Source: Onchocerca lupi (taxonomy: Eukaryota; Nematoda; Chromadorea; Rhabditida; Onchocercidae). Taken from it: 64,000 nt of DNA. The position numbers and the translations under genes were made by a program. Numbering within the stretch: position 1 is the first letter of the stretch; each line of letters starts with the position of its first letter. Location of the stretch: contig JAOVVO010000027.1 of NCBI GenBank assembly GCA_028564675.1, positions 124,001-188,000 of the forward strand. Direction: 5' to 3'. Below, in pieces: positions 25,401 through 37,601 of the stretch. Below the pieces are notes generated by a model. That model was not told where the DNA came from. It did no database searches and saw nothing but the letters and a program-made list of their open reading frames with translations.

Positions 25401-27565
25401 AGGCATAAAACAAATAAGACAAAACAAGAAAACATAAGCAAACACGTAAAACAAATAATTCAAATTCTATAAATGACTGCAAAAGAATAACTTGTCAAAT
25501 TTTTAGATTACAAAAGCCGATCACTGATGAACCACTCTATATTTCTCATATCGAAAATAGCCGATTCATTTATTTACATAGTGAATATCACAAAAAGACA
25601 ATCGAGAACTTGGAAAAGCAGTTATTCACTAAGGTTCTATTAATTATCTTCCTTAATCCTTTTTTTTTTTATTTTTTGCTTGTTCAAATTTTCTTTTAAA
25701 ATTGTTCAAATTCAAATTTTTTCTTTTTGAAATTGTTCCAGCATTCATATATCATATCCTGCTAAATATTTTTTAAATAGATGTAATTTTTTGGGAAATT
25801 CGCTACGATTAACTTCTTTTTAAAATTAAAGGTTAAATCTTAGAATCAAATAAGATTCGTTTATGATTATAAAAAGTTTTTTTCAATCTTTTGAATTAAC
25901 TAAACTTAACTGAAGTTACCAATCATTAGTTACAGGAATACATCTTTCATTTTTTCCTTGTTTTCTCTTTCTTTTTGTTTTTCCTCCTTCTTGTCCTTTT
26001 ATTTTTTTATTATGAAGCTAAATTGTTTTTTTAGTGGTCTAAGCTAAAAATTGTTCCTGAAAAATGGTTGATGCCAGCATTAGCTTGTGCTTATTTCGAC
26101 ATCTCCACTTGCAATCCCTGCCGAGTTATAGTGGCCGAAGTTGGTGATCAAACGGTGCAGCTACGTAGCGCCGATCATGGATGGAAGAAGAATGTATCGA
26201 AATTGGATTGCTTTTCTGGTAGCTTACGCCTTCTTACGAGAGAATTCTCGGAAATACCACTTGTAAGTTAAGAATTTTTCATTATCACCAGAATGTTTAT
26301 CAAATGCTAATCTTTTGAGAAATTGCAAAAATTCATCTTCGTCATTTAAAAGATCATCAAAATGATTTTTTGAAGTATTTCCAATGAACTTTGTATATCT
26401 CAGTTAAGCTTGTGAAAATGAGTTAGAAATAATTTCATTGGAAGTAAGGACAAGATAGTTTTCGCAAAAAATTGATTGCAAAAACTTCAGCAATTTTATT
26501 TTTTGATTCTTTTTTCTTCCCATTCAGCTGAAAAAATATTCCGTAGCAAATTTATCAGCAATTCATAACTTGTTTAATGCTTATTTATTTAATAAACTTT
26601 AGCATTCTTGTTTCCTTAATTCCAATAATTTATTAGTTATTTCTCTGTGAATTGTAACAAACTTAATATCCAAAATTTGAAAAAACAATTTCAAGTTAGT
26701 AGTATTAGCGCAATGACAAGTGATTGTATCATATCAAATCGTGTCAAGTTCAAATCTGTCCTCGATTCTTGGCGCTCTGATGTTAGCATTCATCAGAAGT
26801 GTATGCATAATCGGAGGTAGAGTAGGTTGTGCCAAGTGGCGCAGCAGTCGAATCACCTTCGGTGTCAAATTTGATTTATTGTTTGATATCATCCTCTGGA
26901 TTCGAAACACTTCAACTAAACGAGCGATTTTTTAGGAATAAGAGAATTTTCAAGTTTATTTGCAGTATTTAATAACTGAAATTAATATCTCTAAATTTCT
27001 GCACTTCTGATATTGGAAATATGAAAAATCGATTTCAATTCTTCTCCATTTCAAATTTACCATTTCTTCCGATTGCATTTCTGATCTTTTTAAGATGTAT
27101 CTCTGTTGCTTACCAAATTCTACACATTATCATCCACATCAATCCGAAACTGATATTCTGCGGAATATTTTACCAACTGGTATGATTGTAAATATTTATC
27201 GTTATCCGTCCAAACGATCTTTACCATATAAAGCGGATATTTTCCTCGAGAATAATGAATCAGTTAGCAACATCATTGAACGACTGTGAGTTGTATTTTG
27301 TTAAGATTTCATATGTTGAAAAATTTTGAACAATTCCCAATTTTCTTTATACAAAATTCACGAATCCTTTATCTTTTTCTTGGAAATTAAATATAAAATT
27401 AATTTAAGGAAAATCGAAAAACGTATAATACATCCGTGTTTCGATTTACTACCCTACAAACCATCGGTGTTTACTAAACTTTATAAGCTTGATTGCAACT
27501 ATCAGGAAGATCTCGAAATTTTCCGGCCATTTGCGAGAAGTCATTTGGAATATGCCAATTTGTAG
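22431..27565 (+). CDS. Tudor-domain protein
   Basis: Ten exons: 22431-22611, 22948-23126, 23463-23555, 23675-23879, 24365-24603, 25233-25318, 25507-25633, 26035-26262, 27095-27285, 27409-27565; 561 aa. Residues about 125-240 read as an extended Tudor domain: R-E-Q-L-Y-R-Q-I-Q-A-V-Y-S, then C-A-V-L-V-G-S-K-E-W-L-R-A-K, then V-D-L-V-D-I-G-N-D and R-L-P-P-L-A-L-R-C. A second, more diverged Tudor-like block spans about 371-450 (A-C-A-Y-F, C-R-V-I-V-A-E-V). Tudor domains bind methylated Arg/Lys and often act in germ-granule or small-RNA pathways; that role here is inference. The exon ending at 23555 uses GAG followed by GCATGA, a GC donor; staying in the frame would meet TGA at once. The start follows a possible trans-splice acceptor at 22416. 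Confidence 0.8.
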
Positions 27566-27659
27566 AAGCTCAATAAGATCCAGTATGTAATGTGATCTCC
27601 TAAAAATGCCAATTTGTAAAAGTTGAATAGGATGCAGTACGTAATATGACTTTCTAAAA
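27552..27659 (+). repeat. 54-bp tandem duplication across the Tudor gene stop codon
   Basis: Copy 1 (27552-27605) holds the last codons A-N-L and the TAG; copy 2 (27606-27659) follows directly. Both start with ATGCCAATTTGTA and end in CTAAAA. In copy 2 the TAG position reads TAA. Confidence 0.85.
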
Positions 27660-28481
27660 AATGAGTATCTTATTATGTTTTCTTTTTTTTTTTTTTTTTT
27701 TTTTTTTTTGTAAAATACAGGGACTATTATTAACCATGTATTGTTATTTGTATTTATACCTTTATTTCTTTTAAATGTATTCATCGATAGGTTATTACTA
27801 AGCAAGCAATTAACTATTTAAAATATACAATGGAAGAACATAGCCAAAATTTCATCGAAATGAAGAAGAAAAAGCGTTTCGCATCATGATTTCCTAGTTC
27901 CTTGAATTCTCGGGAGAGAATTAATCCTTTTGAACTACATGATTAAGCTTAATTTGAGTAACTCCCCAATTCAGTAGGATTTCTTCATTCTAGATCAGAT
28001 GAATAAATTTTGATGCGGAAATTATAAGAGATATATCGCGTTTCAGGATTGATAATTTAAAATCTGATATATAACTCGGGAATAAATAATGGGCATAAAT
28101 TTGAAATTAAAAATATAATAATTATTTAGAAACTATACAAAGATTCCTCCAACGGGTTATATAATTGTGGTTCCTGATGAAATTTCCATCCTTTTGGGAA
28201 CATGCGATATCACTAATAAATAGCAACAATCAGACAAATAAATATGGCTTAAGTAAAATAATAAAGCGAAAGCGAGATGGAGATGACACACTGCTTGAAA
28301 ACAATATAGTCTTATAGATTTCCCACTGGCTAATTGGCCCAAAATTATCCCAAAGCTTAAGACCTCTGCGTATAATCGCAATAATTCGAAGCAAAATCAT
28401 TTCAGTTCCAATAACCATACTGCAATAAGATTTGTAATTTAACAGCTTTTTTTTTTTTTTTTTTTGAGCTTTTGAATCACA
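27660..28481. other. Convergent spacer between the Tudor and dynein LIC genes
   Basis: No coding exon seen. It contains a T run at 27682-27709 and another near 28447-28465. The rest is presumably the two 3' UTRs. Confidence 0.5.
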
Positions 28482-31400
28482 TTATGGCTGCTGCTGGGTT
28501 GACGTTAACTCTGAAGCAACTGATGCTTGTTCTCCGCTTGGTTTTATTGCTGATGATGTTGCCGAATTGTTTACCTGTTCCAGCATTCTTTGTAGCTGCG
28601 CTTGCGGGTCAACCACTGCACGATTCGTCTGTGCAGCCTATAAACAGTAATGTTCATCTTTTATGTTGGCCTTCATTCGACAATTTCGAAAAAAATGTAG
28701 TTCAATCCAAAAAACTTGCATCAATTGAAGAAAAAAACCAACCTGACCCTCCTTGGTCCTAAGAAGGTTGTTGAAAAAGGAAACCAGCGGAGAATTGCCA
28801 TCTGCTCCATCGCTTGATTTCTGCGGTGTAATTCGTTTTGGTGACGCAATTTCGACACTTGCAAGTTTTTGTAGAAATGCTTGCTCTTCTTCGGCTTCAA
28901 CTATCTGCTCCCGTACCGACTGTCTTTCACGCACCATCTGTAATAGACGAAAAAGATTAAATTTTCCCTATTGCTTGAATCCTTCTGCTAAAATGCTTGG
29001 GAAATCAATCGCATTACAAAAGTAGAAATCCAAGACAAGACTTCTACTTAATTAGAAATAGAGATTTATTAAGGATTATATCGCAATTTCAATAAAAGAT
29101 CAAAGTAATTAGCTTAGTTCTAAACTCCAAATAATTTAAGCTACGTATTTTAGCCTCATTTTTTACTTTGCCAAAATAATCAGCAGAAATTAACCTCTAA
29201 CGGATGATCCACATCTGGGATCGCTTCCTTGATTATATCCAATTTTTTCTCATTGTCCCAACCTGCTGGCACAAATATTGAATCCTTGTCAACAACGTGA
29301 GCAGGTGTAGTAAATGGCATTCCACATGCTCGATGAACAAGATATTTGTATAGCAAAGCTGTATTCTTTTCTTCTTTTGCAGATGTGTAAATCTGAAATA
29401 TATTCTCTATATATGTCTTAAAGACTAATAAAAAATAAGACACACATCTTATGTGAAACGAACACTAGTGATAAAAAATAAAAAATATCCTACCAAAGCA
29501 GCTCCATGTGCCATACAAAATTTGCGGACGTGATATTGCAAGCGATCAAGTTGATCATCAGACATTTCAGTATGTGCTAAGTCACTTTTCGTTAATACAA
29601 CTACTAGTGCAGCACCTATATTTCGAGTCAAGATATTTCGATCCAGCGGTAGTAATACCTAGAACAAATGCTTCGAACCATTTTTTTTTCTTTTTATCTA
29701 GACAAAAAGTAGTTAAATAAAGCAGAGAAGCGAAAGACAGAATGCGAGACTAACTAATATCGAACATTATTAATCGTTCATCTACTTAATCAAAATATCG
29801 ACATAGGAATATCATAAATATGAAGGTACATGCTCTGTTTCCATGGACGGTATTTTGTCACTTTGCATTGAGCTATCCAGTGGTTCAACATACTCTTGCC
29901 AAAATAATTCTTCTGAAAAGACTTTTACATTTCTTCGAAATTCAAAACCTATTAATGAAATAAATGCTGACTTCTCCTTCTCTCATCTCTGATAGTTTAA
30001 AATCACGAAACAAATAAAATGGTATTAAGCAAGAATTACGCATAATCTAGTTAGACAATATCCAATTACGCATAATTTAGTTAGACAAGTATGGATATTA
30101 TAAAAAGGCTTACGTGATTTGCGAGCATCCGCCACGGTTGCTTTGTCAAATATATTTTCAATCTGATCACCTAACATTTTAGTCCAATTATTCAATGATG
30201 GCAATATCGCTCCCGGTTCTTGCATCGATGCGCATAATATCACGATGCTTTTACTTAATGGTGCGGTTAAAGCAAATTTAACCAAAGGTGCGAAAGCCAT
30301 ATCACCATCTAAAACCCACACGGGAAGTGTTACACTTTCACCAGGTGCAACACTAGCGCCTGAAAATGATATGCATAAGTATCTGAAGCATGTCAAGTCA
30401 GATGTTGCAATGTTTTTTATTATGCGCGGAAAATATCTTAGTTGTTTGAAGCTTTTCGAAATAATTCTGAAGCTGCAAGATCCATCCATTCTCCCTGGAA
30501 CTTCTTAACTATCGCATGCATGGCATTTTTTGGAATAAATCTTATGAAAACTTGAAATACTACAAAGCCGGAATCCATTCCAAATCCACGATCAATTCTC
30601 TTAGAATTTTATTGGAGATTATCGATCAAGTAAAAATAGTCGAATTAAATTTGAAGATGTACCTGCCGAAGCTAACTGATACGCATAGCTTGCATCCCTG
30701 TAATCTGTATGTACATTCAAAAAATGATATTCAAGCGCAGAACCACGACCAGATATTTCCCGTTTCTCAAGTCTACTTAGTAACCAACTTTTGCCACTCT
30801 GTCTATTTCCTGCAAGGTAAACATAACTTAATCGGTAAACAAGTTTCAGCAGTTCGTTGATAAATGTAGCTGGGATTATTCGATAAATAAACTTTACAAT
30901 TTTCAATAAATCTGCAGGCATCACTTTCTAGAACAACACTTCCTCTGTATTTTTTCAAGTCCACGCTTCCTTCAGTTTTAAGTTTAATTTCCCCAATGAT
31001 AATTTTTCATTAGACAATACTTAAAATTACTTAAAAAAATTTTAACAATCGCAGCAAATATGTATTACAAAATATTTACTGCATTATTAAGCAAACAAAC
31101 TTAATAATACAGTAAATATTTTTCCTGCATTCTTCCTTTATTTGAATTATTACAAGGATTTTTTTATTAACGATACAAATATTGGCCCATTTGAAAAATT
31201 AGGTAAATTTTAATGCCGTTACCTAGGAAGAGAATCGTTCCTGGTGTACTATTGCTGATACCATTGGCGCTTACTTCAGATAATATTTGAGTCCTAAAAT
31301 TAATTTCAAAGTGTGAATTCAGTAAATTCATCAATTAGATTTGTTCACAATTTCCAATATATTTATTCTTTTGAAATAGCATCAACTAGCAACTTTCACA

Positions 31401-31701
31401 GGGAAAAATCCTTTCCTCAACTATATGCTTTCGGCAATAATAATGGCATTTTCGAACTTTTCCTCTTTCATTCTCTGTTTTTATAACATTTTATTAGGCC
31501 TCTTCTCCTAAGCTCTAGAAGTTTTTTGAAATAATCGATATAAAATTAATTCCAGATTTCCGAAGAATTTCCAAAATTCCATCTCAAAATGAAAGAAAAA
31601 AAAACTGGCCAAATTCTTTCGTCATCATTTCCACCTGCTGTATTTACAGTCGGATTACCGGCCACCTGAAGTGACAAATTTAAAGAACCAGTTGGAGGCA
31701 T
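28482..31701 (-). CDS. dli-1: Cytoplasmic dynein 1 light intermediate chain
   Basis: Nine exons (high to low): 31701-31610, 31293-31223, 30809-30663, 30359-30114, 29912-29830, 29658-29494, 29392-29195, 28937-28743, 28637-28482; 450 aa. The chain joins dynein to cargo adaptors. The Ras-like domain has a P-loop, G-N-R-Q-S-G-K-S, split over exons 2 and 3, then V-W-V-L-D-G-D-M and an N/TKxD-like V-L-T-K-S-D-L. Further matches are Y-V-E-P, H-V-R-K-F-C-M-A-H-G-A-A-L and F-V-P-A-G-W-D-N-E-K-K. Near the C-terminus S-F-F-N-N-L-L-R-T-K-E-G corresponds to the adaptor-binding helix of LIC proteins. The exon 1 donor is unusual: only a GC cut (ATTTG, then GCCAGT) gives R-I-W-T-Q-I-L-S-E-V-S, which aligns with N-L-W-S-C-I-L-S-E-V-S in vertebrates. 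A TATTACAG acceptor lies 16 nt before the ATG. Confidence 0.92.
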
Positions 31702-31970
31702 CCAGTACGATCGAACATACAATCTGTAATATCAATAACGATTTTCTTTTTTTTTTTTTTTTTTTGGAAATCAAGTTTATAAATTTCAGTGAATTTCAAA
31801 TTTTACACATCAAAGCAACAAATATTTCGTATAAGTAGATGAATGAATAGTATACGAATACTAGAGATATCAACAAATAGATATTCTGTTCTGAGATATG
31901 AAAAAGTGGCATAATACCTTTAACAGTTATTCCAATTTCACCCTTTATAAATAATCAAAGTAAAATTAAT

Positions 31971-32335
31971 AATAAAAGTAATAAGAATAATAGCAATGAT
32001 AATAATAATAAAGGAAATTGCGTCGATAATAGTAATAATAATAAGAAGAATAACAACAATAGTAAATTTATTATTGCTATTGTTATTATCATTATTACAA
32101 AGGTCATGATAATGATGATGATAATAATAATAATAATAATAATGATAATTTATTATCGTAATAAAATAAAATAATAATAATAAAAGTAATGATAGCCTCT
32201 AAATTGCTGTCATTATTGTTATTATTATTATAACAATGTTGACAAAAAACAATAATAACGATAACAACGACGACAACAACAGCAATAATGATAACGACGA
32301 TGATAATAACAACAATCACAAGATACTCTTGACGA
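31971..32335. repeat. Imperfect AAT/AAC trinucleotide-rich tract
   Basis: About 360 bp of AAT, AAC, GAT and their complements, for example GATGATGATAATAATAATAA around 32113. Any open frames inside are low-complexity artefacts. Confidence 0.85.
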
Positions 32336-33046
32336 ACTAATGACAAAGCAAATGAATGATGTGAGACACTATGAAATTACTCATGTTTCAGGGGAATTTA
32401 AGTATTTGATTTTCACACTACAGAATTTTTTTTGGGGAGAGGAACAGATGCTTATTTATCCCCTTGAACTTTAACCTATTGCTTTTATCACTAAATCACT
32501 TATCTTTATGCTAAAGATATGATAACTGCTATTACCCAAGATATAAGTATCCGCTAGATCATTGGAAATTAATCTGAAATAATCATGGAATGATTTTGGA
32601 AAAACCCCAGAACAAATAAGGAATAGTAATAAAACAATACGTCCAATAATCAGCAGTTAGAGAAAGATTTCAATATTAGCAAATACAAGCAAACTTTCGA
32701 TTAAATGCGAAAAATTTCTAAAAATATTGGTTTCAACTATTTGAAATTATTAATTATCGGTAATTATGTAACTTAAATTGCGGAACAATAAAAATAAACG
32801 GTATTCATTAAGCAATTATCAATAAATGCTTAATACATTAATTTTTATATCAATTTTTACGAAGTTTAAAATTATTTTACTAATGAATTGAAATTTCAAA
32901 AATTATTAATTTAAATTAAAAATCGTGTTTATATGCAAATAATCAATTTGACCGATTTTTTCTTTCCTTTCTTATGACATTTTTTTTAACTTTTTCAATA
33001 AAAATTCCTTCTTTTCTTCTAAATAGTACAAAATAAAAAGATGGAA

Positions 33047-33080
<34 letters not shown>

Positions 33081-33125
33081 GGAGGGAGAGAAGGAAAAAG
33101 AGGAAAAAAGGAGGGAAAGAAGATA
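33047..33125. repeat. Purine (GA)n tract
   Basis: GAGAGAGAGA runs grading into GGGAGGGAGA and GAAAAAGAGG; almost pure purine for about 80 bp on the plus strand. Confidence 0.9.
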
Positions 33126-33221
33126 TGAAAGCGGAAAACACTCAACGACAAAAACTATTTTGTTGATTCATTGACCTGACGAGAAGCCGTAAATTTCATT
33201 CGATGAATACCTTTACCTTTA

Positions 33222-33715
33222 TGATTTGTCTAATTTTTCCCTTGAATTATTCCTTCTTATTTAAAATAATTAAATTAAACTTATCAAGTTTTCAAGTACA
33301 AAATAAATTTTAAATTTTAATTTTAATTGAGCCCTTTATTATTTTAAACAAATTAATTGCTCATTTCTTCATAACTTTACCTCTGAGCTCCAAATTTTTT
33401 TTTTGATTGATCTCCTTTACCTTTCATCATTTCTCCTCATTTTAAGTTATCAATTCAAATTTGTGAAACTTGCAAGTACAAAACGAAATTTGAATTTAAA
33501 TTTTAGTTGAAACAGACATTTTTGTTTTGGTCTTTTTTGTCTCCAATTATTTCTTCTCATTTTAAACTATCAAAAATTAAAAACTTGCGAAATTTTTAGA
33601 TATAAAAATAAATTTTGAAATTCTTTCTTTTAATTGAAGCAGATTTTTTTTTTTTTTTTTGATTTGTCTCTTTCTTCTTTAATTTATTTCTTCTTATTTA
33701 AAGAATTTTCTTTTT
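33222..33715. repeat. Decayed ~125-bp tandem repeat, about 3.5 copies
   Basis: Copies begin near 33222, 33405, 33530 and 33661. Shared landmarks in order are TTTGTCTC-like, TTTCTTCTCATTTTAA-like, ACTTGCAAGTACAAAA-like and TTTAATTGAA-like. Confidence 0.65.
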
Positions 33716-34629
33716 CTTTTAAGGAAAACGAATTTTTAGAATTTTAAATTCATATTTAAGATGATGCAAATTTGAAAATTTCCACAAAAGAGATTCAGTT
33801 TTACGAGAAATAAATCTGAAATGAGAAAAATATAATTTAAAATGAAATATTTGGCATAATTTCAGAATGAAAATTATTCGTATGATTATTATGTAAAAAT
33901 TGCATTTGCTACAACAATTTAGTTTCGTATTTTCTTTTCTTTTTTCTTTTTTTTTTTTTTAAATTCTCAAAATTTAATTTATAATTTGAACAATCGTTCA
34001 TCTGTGAAAATGTTCAAATTGTGCTGTCAGAACAGAATGCTCAAATTTGAAATATTATTACAGCGATTAAAATTTAATGCTAAAATCTTATCTCTTCCTT
34101 ATTCCATTTGCATAATAACTTAGTAACTTCAGATGGTTCCCATTTATCGATTATTTTTTTGATATTTTAAATTGAATTTATTGTGATTTTATCTAATTCG
34201 TCCAATTTCAATTTCCAATTTAATTTTTTCTTTTCTTTTTTTTTTTTGTTTTATTATAAAAATATATTCTCTAGAATTTTTCCTTTTTGTTGTAAACATA
34301 TATTCTTCGTGATGGATGATGAAAATATTTCACGACAAGAAAAAAAAAAGAAGAAAATATTTAAACGTAATGAATTTCATTTTGTTATTGCTAATTTTGA
34401 AATTTCAAATAAACTGTTGCAAATTTTATTTTAATTAAATCATCTTAATTTGCAATATATTTAATTCTTTATTTGCAAAAATGAAAATGAATTTAAGCTA
34501 AAATTTTCGATCTTTCAATCAGATTAACATCTCATCTTTCATTTATGCATTGAGATTAAAAAAAAGACCGAAAAATGGCGGAATAATATTGTAATTAACA
34601 TCTGTCTATGTATACATTTATTTATATTT

Positions 34630-34893
34630 GCATTTTATAAATACTAATCAATCATATATCGATTTGTTTCATTGCTTTAAATATTTATGAAGGTTAAAGG
34701 TTATTATATACAAATTTTGAAGATTTGCATTATTGAAATAATTTTCTGAAAAGTTTAAAAGCATTTTATAAATAGTAATTAATCGTGTATTGATTTGTTT
34801 TTCTTTACTTTTTATAATTTATAAAGGTTAAAGGTTATTGCATACATATACATATATTCTTTTAAGAAAGCATTTGTTAAAAATAAGCTTCTG
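34630..34893. repeat. Two tandem copies of a ~131-bp unit
   Basis: Copies begin at 34630 and 34761 with GCATTTTATAAATA. Both contain GATTTGTTT and AAGGTTAAAGGTTATT, and both end near TTCTGAAAAGT. Confidence 0.8.
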
Positions 34894-35246
34894 AAAAGTG
34901 AAAATTTTTTAATTATTCGCTTATTTTCTTCTCTTCCCTTTTTTTAAATTGCAATTTCAAAAAAATCAAAGAAATTTGCCGATTGAAAAAAATTGATAAT
35001 TTTGGGACTAGTATTAGAGGCCGGAATTCTTTATCTTCTCACTTCAATTTATCCTTATCCTTATCATTTACGAATATCATTAATGATTTACAAATTGTTC
35101 GTAATGCTTAAATCTTCCTCTATTTTACAGCTAATTTTCATTTTATTGCTTCTTCTTGCTACTATTCATCCTTACAATCAAACTATATTAATTGCAATAT
35201 ATAATCATTATTCTGTTTTAGTTATTGGCGAAAATTTCATACCAAA

Positions 35247-35299
35247 ATAAACTTGATGAAAAAAAATAAACTTAATGAAAAAAAAATAAACTTAATGCA
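35247..35299. repeat. Three copies of a ~19-bp unit
   Basis: AAATAAACTTGATG or AAATAAACTTAATG three times in a row, separated by A runs. Confidence 0.85.
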
Positions 35300-36859
35300 T
35301 TTTTACATCTCTGTAAGTGAACCAAATTTAAATTATGATTGAAAATTGATTTTTTTAATACTTTATCTTATTTTAATCCATTTGTCATTTGTGTTTGTCA
35401 TTCCTCCACTGTTGATTAATTTATTTTCTACAATTGAATCAAATTAAAATTAATACATGGATGATTATTATCATTTTTTTTTTTTTGAATTAAATTAAAA
35501 TTTTGTTTCATTTCAATTTCAACCATTATATATCTATCGTTTTATATTTGTCATTGTATATTTCAAACATCTTTCTACCATTAATGATGAATTTTAATAT
35601 TTCTTTCTATATAATATTATTTTTAGTAAAAGTTTTTTTTTTCAAATATATTTAAAAAAATCTTTTATAAGATTTTAGCCTTTTTTTTTATTTCTTATTT
35701 TTTGTTTGTTTAATTAATTTATGCTAACAATCGATTACTATTAATATTTGCCAAATTTCTAACTATTATTAATATTCATCAAATTTTCAACCAAAAAAAA
35801 GAAGCTTCTTTTTCACATTCTTGAATTCTTATTTCTTCTGCTGCATTATTTTTGCCCTAAATAATTGAATTTATCTGATATTATGATTGTAAAAAGAAAA
35901 AAAAAATTGATAATAATGCAGCATTTTTCAATAATGCGTATAATTTGATGAATAATTATTTTCTAGAAGTTGGAATATAACTTCAACTATAATTTTTATT
36001 TAATTTATTACATTTTACAAATTCTTACAGATAAATTTCCCTCCTTTGTATATCATTTGTTCCTTCTTTTTTTTTTCCTTTACTATTATTTCAATTTTAT
36101 CTTATTTTACTAAATTTAAGAAAGAAATGAGCTAAAATTTCCCATTTTTCTTTTATTGCTTATTTTATTTCTGTTAGGAAAAAAATTTTTCTGTTCGTAA
36201 ATTTCATCATATTTTTTACAAATTTACGACTGAAAAAAAAATTTTCTTTTTCAAATTCTTAGAATCTAAAACTTAAAAATTCCTCAAATTTTTAATAGTA
36301 AATTTTGGAAAAACATTTGGCAAATTTCATAATTTTGAGATAAAAATTTTGGAATAATTGATGGAAATGATTATATTTTGAATTGAAATTTATAAAATCT
36401 CCTTTCTTTCCATAAAATTTTTATTTTATCAATGATTTATTTTAAAAATAATTACTTGATTTAGCAATTTATTCAAATTAATGGCATTTTTTTCGATGAA
36501 ATCTTCAATATGTTATCAAAATTAAAAAGAATGGAAAATATGTATTGATGTAAATTGAATTTTGATGATTCAATTTTGGAGCGTTTTTGATTAATCGATT
36601 TAAATGTTCAGTGATGTGACGATTACAACCAACTGATTAATTGATTATCTACTAGAAATACTACTAATAATTTATCATCCATCAACAGAATCGATAATCC
36701 AAAGGATTAAATTAGCCAATCTGATGATAGCAATTGTTTTGATGATTACCAAACGTATAAACTTTGGATAAATCCTCGAATTATCATCATTAGTTGGTAA
36801 GGATCGAGTAAATCGAATAACACTTAAGAATAAATTAAAGAATTGTTTAATTGACTGAT

Positions 36860-36885
36860 TGATTGATTGATTGATTGATTGGTGA
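36860..36885. repeat. (TGAT)n microsatellite
   Basis: About six TGAT/GATT units in a row. Confidence 0.85.
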
Positions 36886-37601
36886 TTTTAAAACTAGCTA
36901 AAAAAGTTCTCATTTTTGAAACGATTAATTATTACTAATTATTACTGGTTTGAAATGATTAATCACATTAAATGATTCCGATTGTTCCCAATTATTTAAT
37001 TATTTATTTAACAAATCATCTGTGGATTAATTTGTTAACTTAAATTATAAATTATAAAATTTTATTCACAGCAAAAATACATTGAAAAATTTTGAATTTA
37101 TAATTTTGATCTTGAAGTTATAGTTTTAATTAAAAAAATTGAATGAATGAATAATTTGTTTGCATTTTCTTTACAATTCCTTTTATATTTCCATCGATAA
37201 GTATTGATCGCATTATCGATGATTATCATAATTATTGATTATTTTTATTACTAATCGATGAATATTATGAATATAATTGATGATTATTGTTTACCTTTCA
37301 ATAGCTTTTATACTTGACATTTTTAATTAACTTTCAACTGATCAATCATATCATAGTCTATCAAATCATTGTCTTATCACATTATTGATCTATGAAATAT
37401 GATCTTTCGGGAATTATAAAATTTCAATCCTCACAAAATTTAGATCATATTTCACTTCATTGGGACTTTAATTCTTTTTCAGCTTCTCTTAATTTCAGAT
37501 TTCAAATTTCATTATTTTCAGATTTCGATCTATCGATGCAGGATACTACAATCTAGTATTTATTAGGATTGAATTAATCAAAAAAAAAAAAAAAAAACGA
37601 C

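Larger units (their letters stand above)
31702..37601. other. Gene-poor region rich in simple and decayed tandem repeats
   Basis: I see no supported gene in these 5.9 kb. The repeats are listed separately. Short hydrophobic open frames (for example near 34993-35250) follow base composition and lack splice or start context. Confidence 0.5.

Noticed and set aside
26720..26935. 71-residue plus-strand frame inside a Tudor-gene intron
   Set aside because: The flanking Tudor exons join in phase without it, and it has no acceptor/donor pair that keeps the frame.
28472..28762. 96-residue hydrophobic plus-strand open frame
   Set aside because: It lies antisense to the last two dynein LIC exons, which have strong family matches and consistent splicing.
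30245..30508. 87-residue plus-strand open frame
   Set aside because: Antisense shadow of the LIC exon 30359-30114.
32104..32346. 80-residue Ile/Val-rich frame
   Set aside because: Pure product of the AAT/AAC trinucleotide tract.
34993..35250. 85-residue hydrophobic plus-strand frame resembling a membrane peptide
   Set aside because: No splice or trans-splice signals, no family match, and AT-rich DNA readily gives Ile/Leu/Tyr-rich frames.
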